This document shows positions 1 through 5,025 of a stretch of 5,025 nt of DNA, piece after piece (position 1 is the first letter of the stretch; each line of letters begins with the position of its first letter). The notes beneath the pieces are model-generated. The model did no database searches. It saw only the letters and a program-made list of their open reading frames with translations, and was not told the origin of the DNA. The position numbers and the translations under genes were made by a program. The stretch spans positions 1-5,025 of the forward strand of contig UQQO01000146.1 in the NCBI GenBank assembly GCA_900543175.1. The letters run 5' to 3'. The stretch is from an uncultured Fusobacterium sp. GTDB taxonomy: Bacteria; Fusobacteriota; Fusobacteriia; Fusobacteriales; Fusobacteriaceae.

Positions 1-51
1 GCTGAAAGTACTTGGAGGGAAGCCTCCTGGGAGGATAGGAACTCGCCAAGC
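1..51 (+). rRNA. rrf: 5S ribosomal RNA, 3' part only (upstream copy of a tandem pair)
   Basis: This is the 3' portion of a 5S rRNA gene that begins before the window. It matches positions 138-188 of the complete downstream copy at 49 of 51 positions. It contains the helix IV hairpin (GGAGG, a GAAG loop, CCTCC) and the distal strand of helix I ending in CCAAGC. The two differences are C at 42 (T at 179 downstream) and C at 47 (T at 184 downstream). A short TTTT run at 52-55 and an AT-rich spacer to 70 separate it from the next copy. The 5' half, and any 23S gene before it, is outside the window. Identification is firm; the exact mature 3' end is approximate. Confidence 0.93.
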
Positions 52-70
52 TTTTATAAATGTTAATAAT

Positions 71-188
71 GCTTAGTGAAAATAGCTGTGGGGGTACACC
101 TAGTTCCATTCCGAACCTAGAAGTTAAGCCCATAAACGCTGAAAGTACTTGGAGGGAAGCCTCCTGGGAGGATAGGAATTCGCTAAGC
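71..188 (+). rRNA. rrf: 5S ribosomal RNA, complete copy
   Basis: This is a full-length 5S rRNA of about 118 nt, part of the large ribosomal subunit. The ends close as a perfect 10-bp helix I (71-80 with 179-188, including one T-G wobble at 77/182). Helix III pairs CTAG at 100-103 with CTAG at 117-120. The conserved CCGAAC lies at 111-116, followed by the GAAGTTAAGC signature at 120-129. Helix IV is GGAGG (151-155) with CCTCC (160-164). The gene lies 19 bp after the upstream 5S copy, so both are probably processed from one rRNA operon transcript. An open reading frame running through this gene and into the terminator (60-305) is not a protein gene. Mature ends may differ by a base or two. Confidence 0.96.
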
Positions 189-206
189 TTTTTTTATTTT
201 TTGCAA

Positions 207-256
207 AAGGATTATTCTTTAACTAGATTAAAGAGTAATCTTTCTTTAGTTTTTGT
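207..256 (+). terminator. Intrinsic terminator of the rRNA operon
   Basis: Positions 210-222 pair with 228-240 as a 13-bp stem containing one G-T pair, around a 5-base CTAGA loop. The stem extends three more pairs outward (207-209 with 241-243). A T-rich tract (about 241-256) follows. The stem is AT-rich and so weaker than a classical GC-rich terminator. A second T-rich stretch (189-202, interrupted by a single A) directly follows helix I of the 5S gene and may also contribute to termination. The position, after the last rRNA gene and before a new promoter, supports the call. The structure was read by eye; folding energy was not computed. Confidence 0.72.
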
Positions 257-342
257 AAAAATAATAAAAATGCTTAATATAAAAAAGAAAAAAGTTAAAG
301 ATTAGTTAATTAAGTTATTGTGAATAAAGTTTAAAAAATACG

Positions 343-371
343 TTTAAATTTAAATTCTTTTGTGCTATGAT
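343..371 (+). promoter_or_regulatory. Candidate sigma-70-type promoter with extended -10, for the hydrogenase operon
   Basis: The candidate -10 is TATGAT at 366-371, preceded by TGC at 363-365 (the extended -10 TGn motif). The candidate -35 is TTTAAA at 343-348 (4 of 6 matches to TTGACA), with a 17-bp spacer. Transcription would begin near 378, leaving a leader of roughly 50 nt before the hydC ATG. The -35 lies in a palindrome TTTAAATTTAAA (343-354), and another TTTAAA occurs at 330-335. These could be operator sequence or simply AT-rich background. This is an inference from motif match and location. Confidence 0.6.
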
Positions 372-414
372 TGTATATAGAAGCAAAAGAACAAATAAAA
401 AACAAAAAGTTAAT

Positions 415-421
415 AGGAGGA
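415..421 (+). promoter_or_regulatory. Ribosome binding site deciding the hydC start
   Basis: AGGAGGA ends 6 nt before the ATG at 428, which is ideal spacing. The reading frame stays open back to a TTG at 371, but that codon overlaps the proposed -10 element and has no Shine-Dalgarno sequence. It would also add 19 lysine-rich residues not expected in this family. The ATG at 428 is therefore the start. Confidence 0.88.
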
Positions 422-427
422 ACAAAA

Positions 428-922
428 ATGATATGTAGAGATAGTAATGAATTGAAAAAATTAAAAGAATATATTTCTACTTTTGAAGATAAGAAAAGTG
501 CTCTTATTATAGTTCTTCATAAAGCACAAGAAATATTTGGATATATTCCAGCAGAGATTCAAGAAGTAATTGCTGAGGAATTAGATATTCCAGTGGCTAA
601 AGTTTATGGAGTAGTAAGTTTTTATAATTTCTTTTCAATGGAACCTAAAGGAAAATATCAAATATCAGTGTGTACAGGAACAGCTTGTTATGTGAGAGGA
701 GCAGGGAAAGTCTTAGAAGCATTGGAAAAAGAGCTTGGAATAAGTGTAGGAGGAGTTACTAAAGATGGTTTATTTTCTTTAGATAGCTTAAGATGTGTAG
801 GAGCTTGTGGACTAGCTCCAGTAGTATTAGTAGGAAAAGAAGTTCATGGAAAAGTAAAAGCAAGTGATGTACCTAAAATATTAGCAACTTATAGAGAAAG
901 AGAAATTTCAGAAGAAAAATAG
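428..922 (+). CDS. hydC: NuoE-like [2Fe-2S] subunit of trimeric [FeFe]-hydrogenase (HydC/HndA type)
   Basis: The product is a 164-residue soluble cytoplasmic protein, the usual length for the NuoE (24-kDa, thioredoxin-like ferredoxin) family. A helical N-terminal part (about 1-70) carries the family-typical segment IPVAKVYGVVSFYNFFS (54-70). The thioredoxin-like [2Fe-2S] domain follows (about 77-155). The cluster ligands are C82, C87, C123 and C127, in the contexts CTGTACYVRG and CVGACGLAP. In HydABC enzymes this subunit sits beside the NADH/FMN subunit and carries an accessory [2Fe-2S] cluster. It is the first gene of the operon: hydB starts 36 bp downstream with its own ribosome binding site. 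No signal peptide or membrane segment is seen. By sequence alone it could be complex I NuoE, but the adjacent fused NuoF-like gene and hydrogenase gene make the hydrogenase role much more likely. Confidence 0.93.
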   Translation: MICRDSNELKKLKEYISTFEDKKSALIIVLHKAQEIFGYIPAEIQEVIAEELDIPVAKVYGVVSFYNFFSMEPKGKYQISVCTGTACYVRGAGKVLEALEKELGISVGGVTKDGLFSLDSLRCVGACGLAPVVLVGKEVHGKVKASDVPKILATYREREISEEK

Positions 923-958
923 AAATTAAAGAAATAAATGTAATTTTCAGGAGGGGCT

Positions 959-2743
959 ATGAACTGCAAGAAAAAAATTTTAATATGTGGTGGAACAGGG
1001 TGCTTATCTTCTAAAAGTGAGGATATTAAACATAACTTAGAAAATTATATAGATAAATATGGAATAAAAGATGTAGAAGTAATCTTAACTGGATGTTTTG
1101 GTTTTTGTGAAAAAGGTCCAATAGTTAAGATAGTTCCAGAAAATACTTTTTACATTGAAGTAAAACCAGAAGATGCTGAAGAGATAATAAAAAGAGATAT
1201 AGTTGATGGAGAAAAGATAGATAGATTATTATATAGGGATCCTAAATCAGAGGAGTTAATTTATGATTCTAAAGATATGGAGTTTTATCAAAAACAAGAG
1301 AGAAGAGCATTAAAAAATTGTGGGTTAATAGATCCAGAAAATATACAAGATTTTTTATTGCATGATGGATATAGAGCAATAGAAAAGGTTCTTTTTAATA
1401 TGAGTAATGCAGATGTAGTAAGAGAGATAAAAGAATCTGGACTTAGAGGAAGAGGTGGAGGAGGTTTCCCTACTGGAATAAAATGGGAAATTGCTTCTAA
1501 AAATGCAAGTGAACAAAAATATATAGTATGTAATGCAGATGAAGGAGATCCAGGAGCTTTTATGGATAGATCTATATTAGAGGGAGATCCCTACTCTGTA
1601 ATTGAAGGAATGATGATAGCAGGATATGCTATTGGAGCTAATAAAGGGTTAGTTTATATAAGAGCTGAATATCCATTGGCAATTCACAGATTAACAGTGG
1701 CTATAGAAGCAGCAAGAAAAGCTGGATATTTAGGAAAAAATATTTTAGGAACAGAGTTTGAATTTGATATAGAATTAAAGTTTGGAGCTGGAGCTTTTGT
1801 ATGTGGAGAAGAAACTGCTTTAATTCACTCTATGGAAGGAAGAAGAGGAGAGCCAACTTCTAAGCCACCATACCCAGCAGAGAAAGGTTTTTGGAAACAA
1901 CCAACAGTAGTAAATAATGTGGAAACATTGGTAAATGTTCCTAGAATACTTCTTTATGGAAAAGATTGGTTTAGAGAAGTAGGAACAGAAACATCTCCTG
2001 GAACAAAGGTATTTGCTTTAGCAGGAAAAATTAATAACGTTGGATTAGTTGAAGTACCTATGGGAATATCTTTAAGAGAGATAATTTTTGAAATAGGTGG
2101 AGGAATAAAGAATAATAAAAAGTTTAAAGCTGTTCAAACTGGAGGACCTTCAGGAGGTTGTTTAAGTGAAAAGGATTTAGATACTCCAATAGATTTTGAT
2201 ACTTTAAGCAAAAAAGGATCTATTATGGGTTCAGGTGGAATGGTAGTAATGGATGAAGATGACTGTATGGTTGCTATTGCTAAATTTTTCCTTGAATTTA
2301 CTCTAGATGAGTCTTGTGGAAAATGTACTCCTTGTAGAGTAGGAAATACAAGATTGTATGAGATTTTAGATAGAATAACTAATGGAAAAGGAAAACCTGA
2401 TGATTTAAACTTATTGAAAGAATTATCAGAGGGAATAAAGGCAACTTCATTATGTGGACTTGGACAAACATCAGCTAATCCAGTACTTTCAACATTAAAT
2501 CAATTCTATAACGAATATTTAGATCATGTTGTTGATAAAAAATGTACAGCGAAAGCTTGTCAAAAACTTATAACTTTCCATATAACAGATAATTGTATAG
2601 GATGTACAGCTTGTTCAAGAATGTGTCCAGTAAATGCAATTGAAGGTAGCTTAAAGCATAAACATACAATAAATAGTGAAATTTGTATAAAATGTGGAGC
2701 TTGTTTTGAAAATTGTAAATTTAATGCTGTTGAAAAACTTTAA
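959..2743 (+). CDS. hydB: NuoF-like NAD(P)H/FMN-binding subunit of trimeric [FeFe]-hydrogenase (HydB/HndC type)
   Basis: The product is a 594-residue diaphorase subunit that exchanges electrons with NAD(H) or NADP(H) through FMN. Domains in order: an N-terminal thioredoxin-like [2Fe-2S] domain (about 5-95; C10, C15, C46, C50); the NuoF flavin/nucleotide domain (about 120-340) with glycine-rich GLRGRGGGGFPTG (161-173), NADEGDPGAFMDR (192-204) and CGEETAL (282-288); an SLBB-like region (about 345-400); a NuoF-type [4Fe-4S] domain (C453, C456, C459, C499); and a C-terminal two-[4Fe-4S] ferredoxin domain (C546, C549, C552, C556 and C576, C579, C582, C586). The N- and C-terminal additions distinguish HydB from plain complex I NuoF. 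A further pair, C529 and C534, sits in the linker before the ferredoxin domain. AGGAGG at 949-954 precedes the ATG by 4 nt. NAD versus NADP preference, and bifurcating versus simple activity, cannot be settled from this reading. Confidence 0.95.
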   Translation: MNCKKKILICGGTGCLSSKSEDIKHNLENYIDKYGIKDVEVILTGCFGFCEKGPIVKIVPENTFYIEVKPEDAEEIIKRDIVDGEKIDRLLYRDPKSEELIYDSKDMEFYQKQERRALKNCGLIDPENIQDFLLHDGYRAIEKVLFNMSNADVVREIKESGLRGRGGGGFPTGIKWEIASKNASEQKYIVCNADEGDPGAFMDRSILEGDPYSVIEGMMIAGYAIGANKGLVYIRAEYPLAIHRLTVAIEAARKAGYLGKNILGTEFEFDIELKFGAGAFVCGEETALIHSMEGRRGEPTSKPPYPAEKGFWKQPTVVNNVETLVNVPRILLYGKDWFREVGTETSPGTKVFALAGKINNVGLVEVPMGISLREIIFEIGGGIKNNKKFKAVQTGGPSGGCLSEKDLDTPIDFDTLSKKGSIMGSGGMVVMDEDDCMVAIAKFFLEFTLDESCGKCTPCRVGNTRLYEILDRITNGKGKPDDLNLLKELSEGIKATSLCGLGQTSANPVLSTLNQFYNEYLDHVVDKKCTAKACQKLITFHITDNCIGCTACSRMCPVNAIEGSLKHKHTINSEICIKCGACFENCKFNAVEKL

Positions 2744-2751
2744 TTTCTAAT

Positions 2752-2758
2752 GGGGTGA
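2752..2758 (+). promoter_or_regulatory. Ribosome binding site deciding the hydA start
   Basis: GGGGTGA matches the GGAGGTGA anti-16S complement with one mismatch and ends 7 nt before the ATG at 2766. A second in-frame ATG at 2772 would be 13 nt away, so 2766 is preferred. The choice changes the protein by only two residues. Confidence 0.7.
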
Positions 2759-2765
2759 ATTATAG

Positions 2766-4505
2766 ATGAGAATGATTAGATTAAAGATAGATGATAAAGT
2801 AGTATTGGCACCAGAGGGAACAACTATATTAAATGCAGCCTTAAAAGCAGGAATAAATATCCCACATCTATGTTATATGGAGATGCCTGAAATAGGATAT
2901 AAAAATGATTGTGCTTCGTGTAGAGTTTGTGTAGTTGAGGTAAAAGGGATGAATAGATTACTTCCTTCATGTACAACTCCAGTAGCAGAGGGAATGGAAG
3001 TTATTACAAACTCATTGAAAGTTATGCAAAAAAGAAGATTAGTAGTGGAACTTTTACTTTCAGATCACCCAAAAGATTGTTTAATCTGTGGTAAAAATGG
3101 GGAGTGTGAATTACAAAAATTGGCTATCTCTTTTGGCTTAAGAGAGATGAGATTTGAGGGAAAAGAGGCAAAGCATGACAAGCAATATTCAATATCTATA
3201 ACTCGTGATATTACAAAATGTATTATGTGCAGAAGATGTGAGACTATGTGTGAAGAGATTCAATCTTGTGGGATACTTACAGGAATAGATAGAGGATTTA
3301 ATGTAATTGTAAATACAGCATTTAATAGAAATCTAATAGATACCAATTGTACTTTCTGTGGGCAATGTGTGGCAGTTTGTCCAGTAGGAGCTCTATATGA
3401 AACTGACAATAGCTTTAAACTTTCTCAAGATTTAATAGATCCTGATAAAAAAGTAATAGTTCAAGTGGCTCCAGCAGTTAGAGTGGCAATAGGGGAGTTA
3501 TTTGGACAAAAACCAGGAACAGATTGTACTGGTAAGTTGGTTACTGCTCTTAAAAAATTAGGTTTTGATGGAGTATTTGATACAAACTTTGCAGCAGATA
3601 TAACAATAATGGAAGAAGCAACAGAGTTAAAACATAGATTGGAAGAAAATAAAAAGTTACCATTATTTACATCATGTTGTCCATCTTGGGTTAGATTTGC
3701 AGAGTTAAATTATCCAGAAATATTAGATAATGTATCTTCTACAAAATCACCACAACAAATTTTTGGTTCTTTAGCTAAAAATGTTTGGGCAGAAAAGATG
3801 GGAATTGATAGAAAAAATTTAGTTTGTGTTTCTATAATGCCATGTATTTCTAAAAAATATGAAGCATCAAGAGAGGAACTAGCAGTTGATGAAAATCCAG
3901 ATGTAGATTACTCTTTAACAACTAGAGAGTTAGGAAGAATATTTAAACAATATAATATTGACTTTAACTCTTTAGCAGATAGTGATTTTGATTCACCAAT
4001 GAGGGATTCAACAGGGGCAGCTGACATTTTTGGAAGAACAGGTGGAGTTATGGAAGCTGCAGCTAGAACACTATATGAATGGGTAGCTAATGAAAAATTA
4101 GACAATTTAGACTTTACTCCACTGAGAGGATTTGAAGAGGTAAGAACTGCTGAAGTTAAGATAGGAGATAAGAATTTAAGATTAGCAGTTGTTCATGGCT
4201 TAAGAGCAGCTAGAAAGGTAGTCGAAAAGATATTAGCAGGAGAAGAGGAATTTCATGCAATAGAGGTAATGGCATGTAAAGGTGGTTGTATTGGTGGAGG
4301 AGGACAACCTTATCACCATGGAAACTTTGATATTATAAAAACTAGAGCTGAAGCAATTCAAAATTTAGATTATCATAAAGAGATTAGAGCTTCTCATAAA
4401 AATCCATATATAGTAGAGCTTTATGAAAAAGAGTTAGGAGAGCCTTATGGAGATAAGGCACATAAACTTTTCCATACTCACTATGTAGATAGAAAAATTA
4501 AATAG
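2766..4505 (+). CDS. hydA: Catalytic subunit of [FeFe]-hydrogenase (HydA/HndD type, M3 architecture)
   Basis: This 579-residue enzyme interconverts protons and H2. Domains in order: a plant-type [2Fe-2S] domain (about 1-80; likely ligands C36, C52, C55, C69, with an extra C49); the His-ligated [4Fe-4S] domain (H101, C105, C108, C114); a two-[4Fe-4S] ferredoxin domain (C152, C155, C158, C162 and C195, C198, C201, C205); and the H-cluster domain (about 225-575). The three H-cluster signatures are intact: TSCCPSW (302-308), MPCISKKYE (358-366) and MACKGGCIGGGGQP (502-515). The H-cluster ligands are C305, C360, C504 and C508. The proton-path residues C304, E284, E287 and S324 are also present; in this domain numbering runs 5 above Clostridium pasteurianum CpI as I recall it. 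There is no signal peptide, so it is cytoplasmic. It lies 22 bp after hydB, indicating co-transcription. The architecture resembles monomeric CpI; the operon context is what points to the trimeric group. Maturation needs HydE, HydF and HydG from elsewhere. Confidence 0.97.
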   Translation: MRMIRLKIDDKVVLAPEGTTILNAALKAGINIPHLCYMEMPEIGYKNDCASCRVCVVEVKGMNRLLPSCTTPVAEGMEVITNSLKVMQKRRLVVELLLSDHPKDCLICGKNGECELQKLAISFGLREMRFEGKEAKHDKQYSISITRDITKCIMCRRCETMCEEIQSCGILTGIDRGFNVIVNTAFNRNLIDTNCTFCGQCVAVCPVGALYETDNSFKLSQDLIDPDKKVIVQVAPAVRVAIGELFGQKPGTDCTGKLVTALKKLGFDGVFDTNFAADITIMEEATELKHRLEENKKLPLFTSCCPSWVRFAELNYPEILDNVSSTKSPQQIFGSLAKNVWAEKMGIDRKNLVCVSIMPCISKKYEASREELAVDENPDVDYSLTTRELGRIFKQYNIDFNSLADSDFDSPMRDSTGAADIFGRTGGVMEAAARTLYEWVANEKLDNLDFTPLRGFEEVRTAEVKIGDKNLRLAVVHGLRAARKVVEKILAGEEEFHAIEVMACKGGCIGGGGQPYHHGNFDIIKTRAEAIQNLDYHKEIRASHKNPYIVELYEKELGEPYGDKAHKLFHTHYVDRKIK

Positions 4506-4515
4506 ATTTTAGTTA

Positions 4516-4545
4516 AAAGAGCTAGTGAAATTAAACTAGCTCTTT
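4516..4545. terminator. Bidirectional hairpin terminator between hydA and the convergent gene
   Basis: A perfect 11-bp inverted repeat pairs AAAGAGCTAGT (4516-4526) with ACTAGCTCTTT (4535-4545) around an 8-base loop. It starts 10 bp after the hydA stop codon. Read on the plus strand the hairpin ends in CTCTTT and is followed by ATGTTATAAT. On the minus strand it ends in CTCTTTT followed by AACTAAAATC. Both U-tracts are short, the minus-strand one slightly better. The right arm covers the last codons and the stop codon (4536-4538) of the minus-strand gene. Symmetry and position between convergent genes support a shared terminator. Confidence 0.75.
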
Positions 4546-5025
4546 ATGTTATAATAATCTTCTTCAGTATCAATATCAAAGAACTCCTTTTCAGAAGAGA
4601 AAGAGATTAAATTGATAAAAGGAGTATTTTTTATTACAATCTTCCCACCAGTATCTCCCTCTAATTTTAAAAGCTCAGATTTTTTATCTTCTGGAAAGAA
4701 AACAGGAGAAAATCTATTATTATTGACAATAGGAATAGTAATAAGATTAGTTTTAAAAAAATTATAGTATAAAGTTAAAATAGTTTTTTCACTAAGTAAT
4801 GGTTGGTCAGCAGTAAAAAAAGTAATGCCTTTACCATTGCTATTTTTTATTCCTAATTTTATACTTTCACTTTGTCCTAAATGAGCAGTTAAATTATTTA
4901 GATATTTAAAATTATATTTTTCACTTAAACTTTTTACCCACTCTTCTCTTCCACAAACTAAAATTTCATTAAAGGGTATAGAGGAAAGTTTCTTTAAACA
5001 ATTTTCTAAAAGAGAAATACTATTA
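4536..5025 (-). CDS. MobA/MocA-like nucleotidyltransferase, N-terminus beyond window (partial)
   Basis: The minus strand is open from the window edge to a TAG at 4538-4536, giving the C-terminal 162 residues of a protein of probably about 190-200. Recognisable in fragment numbering are GQSESIKLGI (50-59), the metal-binding motif FFTADQPLLS (69-78, with D73), FSPVFFP (105-111), EGDTGGK (122-128) and the C-terminal FDIDTEEDY (149-157). This order matches the MobA-like NTP-transferase fold, especially MocA-type molybdenum cofactor cytidylyltransferases that make MCD for xanthine-dehydrogenase-like enzymes. The glycine-rich nucleotide loop near the N-terminus, which helps choose CTP or GTP, is outside the window, so the nucleotide is undetermined. 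A related enzyme acting on another substrate is possible. Codon use matches the rest of the window. It converges on hydA and shares its terminator, so it is not part of the hydrogenase operon. Confidence 0.82.
   Translation of the reverse strand, partial: NSISLLENCLKKLSSIPFNEILVCGREEWVKSLSEKYNFKYLNNLTAHLGQSESIKLGIKNSNGKGITFFTADQPLLSEKTILTLYYNFFKTNLITIPIVNNNRFSPVFFPEDKKSELLKLEGDTGGKIVIKNTPFINLISFSSEKEFFDIDTEEDYYNIKS

Noticed and set aside
60..305. 81-codon plus-strand open frame across the 5S gene and terminator
   Set aside because: It lies on a clear 5S rRNA and the following hairpin, has no ribosome binding site, and its translation has no protein-like features.
318..335. Possible Rex, FNR or CRP operator starting with TTGTGAA
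   Set aside because: Only the left half-site resembles a consensus; the right half (around 329-335) does not mirror it for any of the three regulators.
371..427. N-terminal extension of hydC from the TTG at 371
   Set aside because: The TTG overlaps the proposed -10 box and has no Shine-Dalgarno sequence, while the ATG at 428 has a near-perfect one.
189..427. tRNA genes, riboswitch or CRISPR repeats in the gap after the rRNA genes
   Set aside because: No cloverleaf, no conserved GTTCGA-type T-loop, no regularly spaced repeats; the only strong structure is the AT-rich terminator hairpin.
428..2743. Reading the first two genes as part of respiratory complex I (nuoE, nuoF)
   Set aside because: The second protein has the extra N-terminal [2Fe-2S] and C-terminal two-cluster ferredoxin domains of HydB, no other nuo genes follow, and the next gene is an [FeFe]-hydrogenase.
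3908..4105. 65-codon minus-strand open frame inside hydA
   Set aside because: It is antisense to the conserved H-cluster domain, with no ribosome binding site or recognisable domain; a shadow of the real gene.

Overview
The window is AT-rich DNA with strong AGA and A/T-ending codon preference and AGGAGG-type ribosome binding sites. It looks like an anaerobic low-GC bacterium. The 5S rRNA and the style of the proteins suggest Fusobacterium or a close relative; this is an inference from recall, and a clostridial host cannot be excluded. The layout is the tail of an rRNA operon, then a three-gene [FeFe]-hydrogenase operon, then the 3' part of a convergent gene.

Positions 1-188 hold the end of one 5S rRNA gene and a complete second 5S gene in tandem (period 137 bp). 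A U-rich tract and an AT-rich hairpin terminator (about 207-256) follow. The 239-bp gap from 189 to 427 contains this terminator, a good extended -10 promoter candidate (343-371) and the ribosome binding site of the first protein gene. I see no tRNA and no further gene in it.

Positions 428-4505 carry three closely spaced same-strand genes in the order hydC (NuoE-like [2Fe-2S] protein), hydB (NuoF-like NADH/FMN flavoprotein with extra Fe-S domains) and hydA (catalytic [FeFe]-hydrogenase). Gaps are 36 and 22 bp and each gene has its own ribosome binding site. Together they encode a soluble trimeric HydABC-type enzyme. Members of this family couple NAD(P)H, and in the bifurcating forms also reduced ferredoxin, to H2 production or uptake. 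All expected cluster ligands are present, so the enzyme looks intact. The HydEFG maturases needed for the H-cluster are not in the window.

A hairpin at 4516-4545 ends the operon. It overlaps the stop codon of a minus-strand gene (4536 to beyond 5025) that encodes a MobA/MocA-like nucleotidyltransferase. Such proteins are typically involved in molybdenum cofactor cytidylylation or guanylylation. Its N-terminus lies outside the window.

Nothing here is clearly an undescribed system. The most checkable oddities are the helix I differences between the two 5S copies, an additional cysteine pair in HydB, and the terminator shared with the convergent gene.
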